A DNA stretch of 44,127 nt from Pseudomonas sp. (GCA_022448005.1 JAKUTK010000040.1:1-44127); one strand, 5' to 3'. Shown: positions 34,972 to 44,127, counted from the stretch's first letter. The notes: generated from the letters alone by a model not told the origin. Made by a program: numbers and translations.

Positions 34972-37900
34972 ATGTTGATCCTGCGCGGCGCTCCCGCTCT
35001 TTCCGCCTTCCGTCACGGTAAGCTCCTGGCCCAATTGACCGACAAGGTCCCCGCTGTCAGCGGGTTGTACGCCGAGTTTGCTCATTTCGCCGAGGTATCC
35101 GGCACGCTTGGTGCGGACGAGCAGCAAGTACTGGCCCGGCTGTTGAAATACGGCCCCAGCGTTCCGGTTCAGGAGCCTGCAGGACGACTGTTCCTGGTGA
35201 TCCCGCGCTTTGGCACCATCTCGCCCTGGTCCAGCAAGGCCAGCGACATTGCGCGGAATTGTGGCCTCGACAAGATTCAGCGCCTTGAGCGCGGCATTGC
35301 CTACTATGTTGAAGGCGATTTCTCGGAGGCCGATGCGGGCCTGATCGCAGCGGCTCTGCACGACCGGATGACCCAGCTGGTCCTCGAGCGGTTCGAAGGC
35401 GCGGCAGAGCTGTTCAGCCACGCACAACCCAAGCCGCTGCGTGCGATCGATGTGCTGGCGGGTGGCCGTGCCGCGCTGGAACAGGCCAACGTGGAATTGG
35501 GTCTGGCATTGGCCGAAGACGAGATCGACTATCTAGTCTCCAGCTTCAACGGCCTTGGGCGTAACCCGCACGACATCGAACTGATGATGTTCGCGCAGGC
35601 CAACTCCGAGCATTGCCGTCACAAGATCTTCAATGCCAGCTGGGACATTGATGGCGAAAGCCAGGACAAGTCGCTGTTCGGCATGATCAAGAATACCTTT
35701 CAGATGCACGGCGAAGGTGTGTTGTCGGCCTACAAGGACAACGCTGCGGTCATCGTCGGTAACGTAGCCGGACGGTTCTACCCGGACGCGGAAACGGGCG
35801 AATACACGGCGAACCAGCAGCCCGTGCACATCTTGATGAAGGTCGAAACGCACAACCACCCGACCGCCATTGCGCCATTCCCGGGCGCGGCTACCGGCTC
35901 CGGTGGCGAAATACGAGATGAAGGCGCAACCGGACGTGGCGCCAAGCCGAAGGCCGGCCTCACCGGGTTCACCGTGTCCAACCTAAACATCCCAGGCTTC
36001 GAACAGCCCTGGGAAGTGCCATACGGCAAGCCTGAGCGCATTGTCACGCCGCTCGACATCATGATCGAAGGCCCGCTGGGTGGCGCGGCTTTCAACAACG
36101 AATTCGGTCGTCCAGCTCTGAATGGCTATTTCCGGACCTTCGAGCAGGCGATCAGCACGCCGCGTGGTGAGGAAGTCCGCGGATATCACAAGCCGATCAT
36201 GTTGGCCGGCGGTATGGGCAACATTCGTGAAGATCATGTTCAGAAAGCCGAAATCTCGGTCGGCGGCAAACTGATCGTGCTCGGTGGCCCGGCGATGCTC
36301 ATCGGCCTGGGCGGTGGCGCGGCATCCTCCATGGCGACTGGCAGCAGTTCGGCCGATCTGGATTTCGCGTCAGTGCAGCGTGACAACCCAGAAATGGAAC
36401 GCCGCTGTCAGGAAGTCATTGATCGCTGCTGGCAGCTCGGCGACAAGAACCCGATCAAGTTCATCCACGACGTCGGTGCCGGCGGCCTGTCCAACGCTTT
36501 CCCTGAGTTGGTCAATGACGGCGGTCGTGGCGGTCGTTTCGAACTGCGCAAGGTGCCTAACGATGAGCCAGGCATGGCGCCGCATGAGATCTGGTGCAAT
36601 GAGTCCCAGGAGCGGTATGTCCTGTCCGTCGATGCGGCTGATCTCGAGCGTTTCGAAGAGATCTGCAAGCGCGAGCGTTGCCCCTTCGCCGTAGTCGGCG
36701 AAGCCACGGCCGAGCCGCACCTGACGGTGGCCGACAGCCATTTCGGTGATAAGCCGGTCGATATGCCGCTCAACGTTTTGCTCGGCAAAGCGCCGCGCAT
36801 GCATCGCAGCGCCGTTCGTGAAGCCGAACTGGGGGATGACTTTTCAGCTGATCAGGTCGACCTCTCCGAGGCGATCAATCGTGTGCTTCATCACCCTGCG
36901 GTCGCGAGCAAGAGCTTCCTGATCACCATCGGCGATCGCAGCATCACCGGCATGGTTGCGCGCGATCAGATGGTCGGGCCGTGGCAGGTGCCGGTGGCCG
37001 ATTGCGCGGTTACGGCTACCAGCTACGACGTTTACACCGGTGAAGCCATGGCCATGGGCGAGCGCACACCGCTGGCTCTGCTAGACGCACCGGCGTCGGG
37101 CCGCATGGCCATCGGCGAAACGCTGACCAACCTCGCTGCAGCACGTATCGAGAAGATTTCTGACATCAAGCTTTCCGCCAACTGGATGGCCGCAGCCGGA
37201 CATCCGGGCGAGGATGCGCGCCTGTTCGACACGGTCAAGGCGGTTGGCATGGAGCTGTGTCCGGAGCTGGGTATCACCATTCCGGTGGGCAAAGACTCCA
37301 TGTCGATGAAGACCCGTTGGAGCGAAGAGGGCGTAGACAAGAGCGTGACCTCACCACTCTCGCTCGTGGTGTCCGGCTTTGCCCCGGTTGTAGACATCCG
37401 TCAGACCCTGACGCCGCAGCTGCGTTTGGATAAGGGCGAAACCGACCTGGTCCTGATTGATCTTGGCCGCGGTCAGAACCGTATGGGTGCGTCCATCCTG
37501 GCGCAGGTCTATGGGCAGATGGCCCGTCAGGCGCCGGATGTGGACGATGCGGAAGATCTGCAAGCCTTTTTCGCCGTGATCCAGGGGCTGAACGCAGACG
37601 GGTTGTTGCTGGCTTACCACGACCGCTCCGACGGCGGCTTGCTGACTACCGCACTGGAAATGGCCTTTGCCGGTCATTGCGGTCTCAACCTGAATCTCGA
37701 TTCGCTGGTTGAAGCGGCCACTCAGATCCCGGCAGCATTGTTCAACGAAGAGCTAGGTGCCTTGATCCAGGTTCGTCAGGGCGATACACAGATCGTGCTC
37801 GCTCAATTCAGCGCGGCAGGCCTTGCCGATTGCGTTTCGGTCATCGGGCAGCCGGTTAACAACGGCCATGTGGCAATCAAGTTCGAGGGTGCCGATATCT

Positions 37901-38868
37901 TCGCCGGTGATCGCCGTCTGCTGCAGCGGCAGTGGTCCGAGACAAGCTATCAGATCCAGCGCCTTCGGGACAATGTCGACTGCGCCGATCAGGAGTTCGA
38001 TGCACTGCTTGAGGAAGACAACCCCGGGTTGAGCGTCACCCTGGGCTTCGACGTGAACGACAATATAGCTGCGCCGTATATCAAGCGTGGCGTACGGCCT
38101 GAGGTGGCGATCCTTCGTGAGCAAGGCGTAAACGGCCAGACTGAAATGGCGGCAGCTTTCGATCGCGCGGGTTTTGCCGCGGTCGACGTGCACATGAGCG
38201 ATATTCTGTCGGGCCGCATCAGCCTTGAGCGATTCAAGGGGCTGGTTGCTTGTGGCGGTTTCTCCTACGGCGACGTGCTGGGCGCCGGCGAAGGCTGGGC
38301 CAAGTCGATACTGTTTAATGCTCGCGCGCGTGAAGATTTCAGTGCCTTCTTTGAGCGTAAAGACAGCTTTGCCCTTGGCGTCTGTAATGGATGTCAGATG
38401 TTGTCTAACCTTCACGAGCTGGTACCTGGCAGCGAATCCTGGCCGCACTTTGTGCGCAACCGTTCCGAGCAGTTCGAAGCGCGTGTGGCGATGGTCCAAG
38501 TTCAGGATTCGCCGTCGATCTTCCTCCAAGGTATGGCCGGATCGCGTTTGCCGATTGCCATTGCGCACGGCGAAGGTCACGCGGAATTCGAAAGCGAGGA
38601 GGCGCTGCTTGAAGCCGACTTGTCCGGCACGGTAGCGCTGCGCTACATCGATAATCACGGCAAGGTCACCGAGCGGTACCCGGCCAACCCTGGCGGCTCG
38701 CCCCGTGGCATTACCGGCCTGACGACTCGGGACGGGCGTGTGACGATCATGATGCCGCACCCTGAGCGCGTATTCCGTGCCGTCACCAACTCCTGGCGTC
38801 CGGACGAGTGGCAGGAAGACGGCGGCTGGATGCGCATGTTCCGTAATGCGCGGGTGTGGGTGGATTGA
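34972..38868 (+). CDS. purL: Phosphoribosylformylglycinamidine synthase
   Basis: Single-chain FGAM synthase of purine synthesis: converts FGAR, ATP and glutamine to FGAM. At 1298 residues it has the full length of the large-type PurL of gamma-proteobacteria. The N-terminal PurS-like region begins [14 protein letters not shown]; the synthase halves contain [51 protein letters not shown], and [13 protein letters not shown] with GKDSMSMKT; the C-terminal glutaminase shows [18 protein letters not shown], the nucleophile in GVCNGCQ (near residue 1137-1140) and [15 protein letters not shown] (34926-34931) may be its -10 element; no clear -35. The strong terminator at 38887-38918 follows. Confidence 0.97.
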   Translation: MLILRGAPALSAFRHGKLLAQLTDKVPAVSGLYAEFAHFAEVSGTLGADEQQVLARLLKYGPSVPVQEPAGRLFLVIPRFGTISPWSSKASDIARNCGLDKIQRLERGIAYYVEGDFSEADAGLIAAALHDRMTQLVLERFEGAAELFSHAQPKPLRAIDVLAGGRAALEQANVELGLALAEDEIDYLVSSFNGLGRNPHDIELMMFAQANSEHCRHKIFNASWDIDGESQDKSLFGMIKNTFQMHGEGVLSAYKDNAAVIVGNVAGRFYPDAETGEYTANQQPVHILMKVETHNHPTAIAPFPGAATGSGGEIRDEGATGRGAKPKAGLTGFTVSNLNIPGFEQPWEVPYGKPERIVTPLDIMIEGPLGGAAFNNEFGRPALNGYFRTFEQAISTPRGEEVRGYHKPIMLAGGMGNIREDHVQKAEISVGGKLIVLGGPAMLIGLGGGAASSMATGSSSADLDFASVQRDNPEMERRCQEVIDRCWQLGDKNPIKFIHDVGAGGLSNAFPELVNDGGRGGRFELRKVPNDEPGMAPHEIWCNESQERYVLSVDAADLERFEEICKRERCPFAVVGEATAEPHLTVADSHFGDKPVDMPLNVLLGKAPRMHRSAVREAELGDDFSADQVDLSEAINRVLHHPAVASKSFLITIGDRSITGMVARDQMVGPWQVPVADCAVTATSYDVYTGEAMAMGERTPLALLDAPASGRMAIGETLTNLAAARIEKISDIKLSANWMAAAGHPGEDARLFDTVKAVGMELCPELGITIPVGKDSMSMKTRWSEEGVDKSVTSPLSLVVSGFAPVVDIRQTLTPQLRLDKGETDLVLIDLGRGQNRMGASILAQVYGQMARQAPDVDDAEDLQAFFAVIQGLNADGLLLAYHDRSDGGLLTTALEMAFAGHCGLNLNLDSLVEAATQIPAALFNEELGALIQVRQGDTQIVLAQFSAAGLADCVSVIGQPVNNGHVAIKFEGADIFAGDRRLLQRQWSETSYQIQRLRDNVDCADQEFDALLEEDNPGLSVTLGFDVNDNIAAPYIKRGVRPEVAILREQGVNGQTEMAAAFDRAGFAAVDVHMSDILSGRISLERFKGLVACGGFSYGDVLGAGEGWAKSILFNARAREDFSAFFERKDSFALGVCNGCQMLSNLHELVPGSESWPHFVRNRSEQFEARVAMVQVQDSPSIFLQGMAGSRLPIAIAHGEGHAEFESEEALLEADLSGTVALRYIDNHGKVTERYPANPGGSPRGITGLTTRDGRVTIMMPHPERVFRAVTNSWRPDEWQEDGGWMRMFRNARVWVD

Positions 38869-38886
38869 AGTTGAGCTGAGATAAAG

Positions 38887-38918
38887 AGCCCGAAGCGTGC
38901 GAGCGCTTCGGGCTTTTT
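38887..38918 (+). terminator. Rho-independent terminator of purL
   Basis: AGCCCGAAGCG (38887-38897) pairs perfectly with CGCTTCGGGCT (38904-38914), followed by T5 then ATT. A canonical terminator on the plus strand. Confidence 0.9.
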
Positions 38919-39071
38919 ATTGCCTGTTAGGCGTTACCTCGCGACCGCTGAACCAAGCACCGAGGTCAACGTCTGATCTTGACCTGGGGCGCGCAAGGAC
39001 GCTCTGGACCTGAACATAATCACCCGGCGGAGCTCGTGCTCTGCTCACCGTTTTTCAGTGCGGAGATGTTG

Positions 39072-39389
39072 ATGTACAAGCTGTGTTTCTATGTCCCAGA
39101 GGGCCATCTGGATGCCGTCAAACAAGCGGTTTTTGCGGCGGGTGGCGGGCGTATCGGTGCGTACGACAGTTGCTGCTGGCAGGTGTTGGGGCATGGGCAA
39201 TATCGCCCGCTGGAGGGCAGCACGCCCTATCTGGGGCAGCAGGGCCAGGTTCAATCGGTTTCCGAGTGGAAGGTCGAGTTGGTGGTCGCTGATGAGCTGA
39301 TCCACGATAGCGTCAAGGCGCTCAAACGCACTCATCCTTACGAGACGCCAGCTTTCGAAGTCTGGCGGCTGTCCGACCTGCAGTTCTGA
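39072..39389 (+). CDS. YqfO/Nif3-like small protein (DUF-type, CutA-like fold)
   Basis: A 105-residue protein corresponding to the insertion domain of NIF3/YqfO proteins, found alone in many Pseudomonas. Features are MYKLCFYVPEGHLDAVKQAVFAAGGGRIGAYDSCCWQ and the ending ELIHDSVKALKRTHPYETPAFEVWRL; the HPYETPAF segment is the family hallmark and is shared with the PII/CutA-like fold. CGGAG ends six bases before ATG 39072; ATG 39066 is also in frame but would touch that site. It lies after the purL terminator, so it has its own promoter, which I could not pick out. Its biological role is not known. Confidence 0.85.
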   Translation: MYKLCFYVPEGHLDAVKQAVFAAGGGRIGAYDSCCWQVLGHGQYRPLEGSTPYLGQQGQVQSVSEWKVELVVADELIHDSVKALKRTHPYETPAFEVWRLSDLQF

Positions 39390-39406
39390 CTGATCGATGT
39401 CGATAG

Positions 39407-39439
39407 AAAAGCCGAGTCGCCAGTGGTGATTCGGCTTTT
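39407..39439. terminator. Bidirectional terminator between YqfO-like gene and ohr
   Basis: AAAAGCCGAGTC (39407-39418) pairs with GATTCGGCTTTT (39428-39439), with one G-U pair. T4 follows on the plus strand and T4 on the minus strand. It separates convergent genes. Confidence 0.8.
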
Positions 39440-39457
39440 ATGCATCATGTCAGCTAG

Positions 39458-39886
39458 TCAGACGCTGACGTTCAGGCGTACTTCGATGTTCCCACGTGTA
39501 GCGTTGGAATAGGGACAGACTTGGTGCGCCGCTTCGGTCAGCTGCTCGGCTGCGGTCTGCTCCAGGCCTGGAAGATTGACGTTCAGCTCCACTTCAAGAC
39601 CGAAACCTCCGGGAATCTGGCCTATGCCGACCTGGCCCGAGACCGAAGTGTCGGCAGGAAGCGGCTGCTTCAGCTGGCTCGCGGCAAACTTGAGTGCGCC
39701 AATGAAACAAGCCGAATACCCCGCGGCGAAGAGCTGCTCCGGGTTGGTGCCATCGCCGTCTTGGCCGCCGAGCTCGCGAGGCGTGGACAGTTTCAGGTCG
39801 AGTAGACCGTCTGGCGATACAGCACAGCCATCGCGACCGCCGGTTGCGGTGGCCGTGGCGGTATAGAGAGCCTTGATGCTTTGCAT
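39458..39886 (-). CDS. ohr: Organic hydroperoxide resistance peroxidase
   Basis: Thiol peroxidase that reduces organic and fatty-acid hydroperoxides, using lipoylated proteins as reductant. The 142-residue length is exact for Ohr. The peroxidatic C60 ([10 protein letters not shown]) and resolving C124 ([11 protein letters not shown]) are both present, as is the partner arginine in the STPRELGG loop. The start at the ATG of MQSIKALY is fixed by an AAGGA site; an upstream in-frame extension reads through the operator. It lies downstream of ohrR on the same strand but with its own promoter and operator in the 119-base gap, so it should be derepressed by hydroperoxides. Confidence 0.95.
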   Translation of the reverse strand: MQSIKALYTATATATGGRDGCAVSPDGLLDLKLSTPRELGGQDGDGTNPEQLFAAGYSACFIGALKFAASQLKQPLPADTSVSGQVGIGQIPGGFGLEVELNVNLPGLEQTAAEQLTEAAHQVCPYSNATRGNIEVRLNVSV

Positions 39887-39922
39887 GGTTCGCGTCCTTC
39901 CAAGAATGGGTAGTCCATTTAA

Positions 39923-39955
39923 ACTATAGCGATAATATTTATCGCGCAAGATAAA
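39923..39955 (-). promoter_or_regulatory. ohr promoter with probable OhrR operator
   Basis: The perfect dyad GCGATAA-TAT-TTATCGC (39929-39945) occupies exactly the 17-base spacer between a TATAGT -10 (39928-39923) and a TCTTGC at the -35 position on the minus strand. A third half-site (GATAAA, 39950-39955) pairs with TTTATC (39938-39943) to make a second overlapping dyad. Repressor bound here would block RNA polymerase. Assignment to OhrR is inferred from the adjacent gene. Confidence 0.6.
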
Positions 39956-40005
39956 ATTGCTTCAATGTCCACGCGCTTGCATCAAGGTGTGGAGGAGGGG
40001 TGCAG

Positions 40006-40455
40006 TTAGTCGCGGGCCAGCAATGCGCTTCGAAGGGAAACGAGCTGATCGCGTAGTGCCAACAACGCTTCCTGTGATTGCCCTGTGCATTCGAGCATGC
40101 AGGCCGGAAAGTCGCGAGCCTGCACTTTCATGGCCCGCCCGGCCTCCGTGAGACGCAGTTCGACCACTCGCTCGTCGCGGCTGCTGCGGGTACGGCTGAT
40201 CAGGCCTTCGGCCTCCAGGCGCTTGAGTAAAGGGGTCAATGACCCGGGCTCGGTCAGCAAGCGCGCGCTGATCTCCCCGACGGTCAGGCCGTCGCGCTCC
40301 CAAAGGACTAGCATGGCCAGGTATTGCGGATAGGTGAGGCCGATGCTCTGCAAAAGCGGCTTGTACGCTTTGGTCATCTGCAGAGAGGCAGAGTACAGCG
40401 CGAAACACAGCTGGTGATCCAGCTGCAGTTGTTCGTCGGAGGGGCGCTTCGTCAT
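40006..40455 (-). CDS. ohrR: MarR-family organic hydroperoxide sensor OhrR
   Basis: A 149-residue winged-helix repressor that releases ohr when its reactive cysteine is oxidised. The sensor C17 lies in LDHQLCFALYSAS, the MarR helix-turn-helix is in LTVGEISARLLTEPGSLTPLLKRLEAEGLI, and the wing carries SSRDERVVELRLTEAGR. Further cysteines at C119 and C123 suggest the two-Cys mechanism, in which an intersubunit disulfide forms, as in Xanthomonas OhrR. The ATG lacks a clear ribosome site. It is followed by ohr on the same strand after 119 bases; it may repress itself as well, though I saw no second dyad upstream of it. Confidence 0.94.
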   Translation of the reverse strand: MTKRPSDEQLQLDHQLCFALYSASLQMTKAYKPLLQSIGLTYPQYLAMLVLWERDGLTVGEISARLLTEPGSLTPLLKRLEAEGLISRTRSSRDERVVELRLTEAGRAMKVQARDFPACMLECTGQSQEALLALRDQLVSLRSALLARD

Positions 40456-40528
40456 GAGAGGTCGAATAGCGAGAAAATGGCTTTCACCCTAGCGCGCGGC
40501 CTTGCCTATTGCCAAGCTCGGCGCTCGT

Positions 40529-41029
40529 TCAGGGGCGAATTTCTATCAAGGTGCCGTCTTTAACCAGACTCCAGATTTCGCGCATATCGTCGTTCTTCAG
40601 GGCGATGCAGCCTTCCGTCCAGTCGAGCGTGTGGAAGTACCACTCGGGGTATTCTTCGTCGAGCGGCGTGCCATGCAACATGATCATGCTGCCCGGTCTC
40701 GCGCCCTCGCTGCTCGCGCGTGCCAGGTCCTTGGCGTTCGGGTAAGAGATGTGCATCGCCAGGTTGTACTTGTCTGAGACTTTGCGCCAGTCGATCCAGT
40801 AAAGACCTTCAGGGGTGCGCTGGTCTCCTTCGCGTTGTTTGGGGCCTGCTTGTTTGCCGAGAGAGACACGGTAGCTTTTCATGCTGACGCCGCGGCTGAT
40901 CAAGTGCAGCTTGCGTTCGGACTTGACCACCAGAACCTTGTCGATGAAAGCGTCGTCGAGGGCAGGGGCCGCGTTTGCGTAGGAGAGGGTGGCGAAACTA
41001 AAGCAGACTATTGCTAACAGCCAGCGCAT
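40529..41029 (-). CDS. Secreted L,D-transpeptidase-like (YkuD) protein
   Basis: A 166-residue exported protein: signal peptide MRWLLAIVCFSFATLSYANA, then a YkuD catalytic domain with H119 (MIMLHGTP) and the putative nucleophile C141 in DWTEGCIAL. The classical motif is SHGCxR/N; here it reads TEGCIAL, as in the YafK/DpaA-like branch, which may cut rather than form crosslinks. Loss of the usual His before Gly is consistent with that subfamily, so I infer peptidoglycan or lipoprotein-anchor hydrolysis rather than 3-3 crosslinking. There is no obvious ribosome site before the ATG. It lies 27 bases downstream of the Nudix gene on the same strand and could be cotranscribed. Confidence 0.88.
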   Translation of the reverse strand: MRWLLAIVCFSFATLSYANAAPALDDAFIDKVLVVKSERKLHLISRGVSMKSYRVSLGKQAGPKQREGDQRTPEGLYWIDWRKVSDKYNLAMHISYPNAKDLARASSEGARPGSMIMLHGTPLDEEYPEWYFHTLDWTEGCIALKNDDMREIWSLVKDGTLIEIRP

Positions 41030-41056
41030 TGGGGCGAATCCTGAATCAAAACTGCA

Positions 41057-41611
41057 TCAGACCTGTTTGCGCGCCACCCGCATTGCTTCGATGGCTTCGT
41101 TGCGCACCGGGAAGGCCTGCTGCACCCGGTCGGCGAAGAAGTATTCTAGGGTACGGCCGACGGTCGGAAAAGCCAGCTCTGACCAAGGGATATCGGTTTG
41201 TCGAAAGAGTCGGACTTCGAGGCTTTCGTCTCCTGGACTGAATCGTTCGTCGACCAGCTCGGCGCGAAAGAACATGTAGACCTGGTTGATATGCGGCAAG
41301 TCGAACAGTGTGTACAGCTGTAGACCAGTTACGTGGGCGCAGGCTTCCTCGAGAGTTTCGCGTTCTGCGGCCTGTTGTACGGTTTCGCCGTTTTCCATAA
41401 AGCCGGCCGGCAGTGTCCAATATCCCCGTCGTGGCTCGATTGCGCGCCGGCAAAGCAGCACGCACTCATCCCAGACCGGCAGACAGCCCGCGACGATGCG
41501 CGGGTTCTGGTAGTGGATCGTATCGCAGGACGTACAGACGAAACGTTGCCTATTGTCGCCCTCGGGCACCCGCGATATGACCGAGTCGCCGCACTGACTA
41601 CAAAATTTCAT
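41057..41611 (-). CDS. Nudix hydrolase with N-terminal zinc ribbon
   Basis: A 184-residue hydrolase of nucleoside-diphosphate-linked compounds. The zinc ribbon ligands are C4, C7, C26 and C29; the Nudix box is G70-x5-E76-x7-R84-E85-x2-E88-E89 (GFMENGETVQQAAERETLEE), complete for metal binding and catalysis. It resembles NUDIX proteins with a Zn_ribbon_Nudix domain, whose substrates are mostly undefined; NudC-type NADH pyrophosphatase is longer and has a different ribbon, so I do not use that name. AAGGAG stands before the ATG. It is divergent from the NudL gene over 221 bases and probably cotranscribed with the L,D-transpeptidase. Confidence 0.9.
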   Translation of the reverse strand: MKFCSQCGDSVISRVPEGDNRQRFVCTSCDTIHYQNPRIVAGCLPVWDECVLLCRRAIEPRRGYWTLPAGFMENGETVQQAAERETLEEACAHVTGLQLYTLFDLPHINQVYMFFRAELVDERFSPGDESLEVRLFRQTDIPWSELAFPTVGRTLEYFFADRVQQAFPVRNEAIEAMRVARKQV

Positions 41612-41775
41612 CGCGACTCCTTCAATTGCGGTAGTTGGCTAATCCCAGTTTCGATCATCGAGCTGGCTATTGCTGAGAGCCGGCTGGCCGGGGAAAGTTT
41701 GCCAGCAACGGTTGGCCTCGTCGAACGCGTCATTGTCAGGGGCGCCAGGGCCGCTGGATTTTGGTTAGGCCTGCC

Positions 41776-41804
41776 TTGGGCGCCTCGGTGATTCATGCCA
41801 TGAT
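41776..41804 (+). promoter_or_regulatory. Possible sigma-70 promoter of the CoA pyrophosphatase operon
   Basis: TTGGGC (41776-41781) and CATGAT (41799-41804) are exactly 17 bases apart, giving a leader of about 20 bases before the ATG at 41833. Confidence 0.4.
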
Positions 41805-41832
41805 GCGAGGCAAAGACAGAAAGAGAAGTTCG

Positions 41833-42447
41833 ATGTTGGACAAGATTCTCCAACGGGTGCGTGATTACTCTCCGCATCTTCTGGAGCCGGAAGGCAGGAT
41901 GCCCGAGGCGGCCGTATTGATGCCCATTACCCGCAGCGACTCGCCGGAACTGGTGCTGACCCTGCGCGCCAGTGGTCTGTCTACCCATGGCGGTGAGGTG
42001 GCATTCCCTGGGGGGCGACGCGATCCGGAGGATCGTGACCTCATCCACACCGCGTTGCGCGAGGCTGAGGAGGAAGTCGGGCTGGCGCCGGGGATAGTTG
42101 AAATCGTTGGGCCTCTGAGCAGTCTGGTTTCACTGCACGGGATCCATGTCACGCCCTACGTCGGAATCGTCCCGGACTACGTCGAATATCGCGCCAACGA
42201 TGCGGAAATCGCCTCGGTGTTTTCCGTCCCGCTGGAGTTTTTCTGCGAGGATGCGCGTGAAGTAACCCACCGGATCGACTACCAGGGCGGCGCATGGTAC
42301 GTCCCGTCTTACCAGTATGGCGAATACAAGATCTGGGGTCTGACAGCGATCATGGTCGTCGAGTTAGTCAACCTGGTGTACGACGCCGGGATCGAAATGC
42401 GCCTGCCTCCCACCTCCTACATCGATCTGAGTCAGAAGAGGTCATAA
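41833..42447 (+). CDS. Nudix CoA pyrophosphatase, NudL-like
   Basis: A 204-residue Nudix enzyme. The CoA pyrophosphatase signature precedes the Nudix box: [28 protein letters not shown], followed by [11 protein letters not shown] with the metal-binding glutamates. Such enzymes split coenzyme A or acyl-CoA into phosphopantetheine and 3',5'-ADP, and may clear damaged CoA. The frame is open from 41761, but AAGAGAAG before ATG 41833 and the length favour this start. gamma-Carbonic anhydrase begins two bases after the stop, so the pair is translationally linked, with DUF1289 following. Confidence 0.9.
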   Translation: MLDKILQRVRDYSPHLLEPEGRMPEAAVLMPITRSDSPELVLTLRASGLSTHGGEVAFPGGRRDPEDRDLIHTALREAEEEVGLAPGIVEIVGPLSSLVSLHGIHVTPYVGIVPDYVEYRANDAEIASVFSVPLEFFCEDAREVTHRIDYQGGAWYVPSYQYGEYKIWGLTAIMVVELVNLVYDAGIEMRLPPTSYIDLSQKRS

Positions 42448-42449
42448 CC

Positions 42450-42974
42450 GTGAAATATCGCCTGGGTGATTCCCTCGTTGAAACCCATCCGCAGAGCTGG
42501 GTAGCACCCAATGCCACGTTGGTGGGCAAGATTCGCCTCGATGCCGGCGCCAACGTCTGGTTTGGTGCCGTGCTGCGTGGTGACAACGAGTTGATCCATA
42601 TCGGTGAGAACAGCAATGTGCAGGACGGCAGCGTTATGCACACTGATATGGGCTATCCGCTGACGCTGGGTACCGGAGTCACTGTTGGTCACAACGCCAT
42701 GCTGCACGGCTGCTCGGTGGGTGACTACAGCTTGGTTGGTATCAATGCCGTGGTTCTCAACGGCGCGAAGATCGGTAAATACTGCATCATCGGCGCCAAC
42801 ACTCTGATTGCTGAGGGCAAGGAGATCCCAGACGGCTCGTTGGTGGTCGGTTCGCCAGGTAAGGTGGTGCGTGAGCTGACCGACCAGCAGAAGAAAATGC
42901 TTGAAGCCAGCGCGGCGCACTACGTGCACAACGCTCAGCGCTATGCCCGTGATCTGGCGGAGCAGGACGATTGA
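42450..42974 (+). CDS. Gamma-class carbonic anhydrase / PaaY-CaiE-like hexapeptide protein
   Basis: A 174-residue left-handed beta-helix protein built from hexapeptide repeats ([24 protein letters not shown], then [16 protein letters not shown] and [12 protein letters not shown]). Histidines in [14 protein letters not shown] are the expected Zn or Fe ligands of gamma carbonic anhydrases at trimer interfaces. The family also contains proteins with no measured anhydrase activity, so the reaction is likely rather than certain. A GTG start with AAGAGG upstream is used; the frame stays open earlier inside nudL. It overlaps the DUF1289 region at its end. Confidence 0.88.
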   Translation: MKYRLGDSLVETHPQSWVAPNATLVGKIRLDAGANVWFGAVLRGDNELIHIGENSNVQDGSVMHTDMGYPLTLGTGVTVGHNAMLHGCSVGDYSLVGINAVVLNGAKIGKYCIIGANTLIAEGKEIPDGSLVVGSPGKVVRELTDQQKKMLEASAAHYVHNAQRYARDLAEQDD

Positions 42975-42991
42975 TAGCAGCGGAGAAGCCT

Positions 42992-43162
42992 GTGGCATCA
43001 CCCTGCGTAAGTGTCTGCGCGTTGGACGAAGACGATATCTGCACGGGCTGCCAGCGTAGTATCGATGAGATTCGGCGCTGGGGACGAATGGATAATCCTG
43101 AGCGGCGACAGGTGCTGTTGCGTTGTCACGAGCGTGCTCGCCAAAGCGGTCTGCTCTTTTAG
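42992..43162 (+). CDS. DUF1289 small cysteine-rich protein
   Basis: A 56-residue protein with the DUF1289 signature: [31 protein letters not shown], in which four cysteines (CxxxC and CxxC, seven residues apart) probably bind a metal ion, followed by [13 protein letters not shown]. The GTG at 42992 has a GGAGAAG site before it; a TTG at 42971, overlapping the carbonic anhydrase stop, would add seven residues. The operon nudL - carbonic anhydrase - DUF1289 is thus compact. The function of the family is not known to me. Confidence 0.85.
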   Translation: MASPCVSVCALDEDDICTGCQRSIDEIRRWGRMDNPERRQVLLRCHERARQSGLLF

Positions 43163-43218
43163 TCGAAGCGCACCATGCTGCTGATCATCTTTCCCTTTTC
43201 CGTATTGCGAGGAATTTC

Positions 43219-44091
43219 ATGCCCCGAATTGGTACGCCGCTATCGGCCAGTGCTACCCGCGTGCTGCTTTGTGGTTCTGGTGAGCTTGGCAAAGAGCTGG
43301 TCATCGAGCTTCAACGTCTGGGCGTGGAAGTCATCGCGGTGGACCGCTACGCCAACGCGCCAGCCATGCAGGTCGCGCACCGCCATCATGTGATCGACAT
43401 GCTCGATGGTGCAGCGTTGCGGGCCATCATCGAGCAGGAAAATCCGCATTTCATCGTTCCCGAAATCGAGGCGATTGCCACTGCGACGCTAGTGGAACTG
43501 GAACGCGAAGGCTATACCGTTATCCCTACCGCGCGGGCCGCGCAGCTCACCATGAATCGGGAGGGCATCCGCCGACTGGCTGCCGAAGAGCTGGGGTTGC
43601 CAACCTCGCCATACCGTTTCGCTGATTCCCTGGAGGCGTGCCGTACGGCGGTCTCCGAGCTCGGCTTTCCCTGTTTGATCAAGCCGGTGATGAGTTCGTC
43701 AGGCAAAGGACAATCGGTTTTGCGCAGTGAGGATGATCTTCTCAAGGCCTGGGAGTACGCCCAGGCCGGCGGTCGTGCGGGAAAGGGGCGCGTGATCGTG
43801 GAGGGCTTCATTGATTTCGACTACGAGATTACCCTGCTGACGGTGCGCCACGCAGGCGGGACTACCTTCTGCCAGCCGGTCGGGCATCGTCAGGAAAAAG
43901 GGGACTACCAGGAGTCTTGGCAACCGCAGCCGATGACCGTCGCCGCGATGGCGGAGGCCGAGCGAATCGCCTTGGCGGTTACCGGTGCATTGGGTGGACG
44001 CGGCATCTTTGGGGTCGAGCTGTTCATCAAGGGCGACAAAGTGTGGTTTTGCGATACGGGTGAGGTTGCTACTATGGACATGGTACGGTGA
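43219..44091 (+). pseudogene. purT: Formate-dependent phosphoribosylglycinamide formyltransferase, 3' end missing or corrupted
   Basis: PurT makes formyl-GAR from GAR, formate and ATP, using formate released by enzymes such as PurU (also in this window). The first 277 residues look normal for the ATP-grasp fold: [82 protein letters not shown] and [16 protein letters not shown]. After that the frame reads [13 protein letters not shown] and stops at 290, whereas PurT is normally about 393 residues and continues SEVSPRPHDTG. The following bases (44080-44101) still resemble codons for MVTMISQ but out of frame, so this looks like base-call or indel errors at the end of a contig rather than a real truncation. 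GCGAGGAATTTC precedes ATG 43219. Confidence 0.85.
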
Positions 44092-44127
44092 TGATTCACA
44101 GTGTGGACATTTAGGGTTTGACGAAAG

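Noticed and set aside
37753..38760. 335-codon open frame antisense to purL
   Set aside because: It lies wholly inside a clearly coding purL, has a histidine- and arginine-rich chance translation and no family similarity; long antisense frames are common in GC-rich codon usage.

Overview
The window reads as core chromosome of a gamma-proteobacterium of the Pseudomonas group, most likely the Pseudomonas stutzeri (Stutzerimonas) branch. This rests on the presence of MvaT, the Pseudomonas-type PurL and SbcB, and the gene order class I fumarase - SadC-like cyclase - ferredoxin reductase - pykA - PilZ - MoxR operon - sbcB - mvaT - purU, which from memory matches the PA4333-PA4314 stretch of P. aeruginosa. 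Coding density is high, GC is high, and I see no tRNA, rRNA, insertion sequence, prophage or CRISPR array. The last ~80 bases look corrupted inside purT, as expected at the end of a draft contig.

Region 1 (1-7.1 kb): class I fumarase (minus), a membrane diguanylate cyclase overlapping a 2Fe-2S/FAD reductase (plus), pyruvate kinase (minus), then three small plus-strand genes: a lipoprotein, a DUF4124 protein and a PilZ protein. Region 2 (7.2-13.9 kb): a tightly overlapped six-gene minus-strand operon in the order RDD, SpoIIM-like, DUF4129, DUF4350, MoxR, DUF58. It is mostly membrane proteins around an AAA+ ATPase and a vWA protein, and it is the least understood system in the window. Region 3 (14.1-19.4 kb): sbcB, mvaT, purU, a small unknown gene and a HerA-like ATPase (YjgR/DUF853).

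Region 4 (19.4-22.7 kb): a stand-alone AlgA/ManC-type bifunctional enzyme between two gene-poor stretches, then yaaA. Region 5 (22.9-30.3 kb): a DmeF-type metal exporter, a PIN-PhoH protein with a structured leader, moaCDE, an RhlB-like RNA helicase, a cNMP-binding/GGDEF protein and a carboxylesterase. Region 6 (30.6-34.9 kb): an aapJQMP amino-acid ABC transporter with a strong hairpin between binding protein and permeases. Region 7 (35-44 kb): purL, a YqfO-like protein, ohr/ohrR with a visible operator, an L,D-transpeptidase with a Zn-ribbon Nudix hydrolase, a Nudix CoA pyrophosphatase - gamma carbonic anhydrase - DUF1289 cluster, and a broken purT.

Themes: cyclic-di-GMP signalling recurs (two GGDEF proteins with intact GGEEF and I-site motifs, one PilZ receptor); purine and folate one-carbon metabolism recurs (purU, purL, purT). 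I found no certain new defence or mobile system. The best leads are the MoxR/DUF58 membrane operon, the phoH leader, the ohr operator array, the aapJ-aapQ hairpin and the orphan hairpins in gene-free regions.
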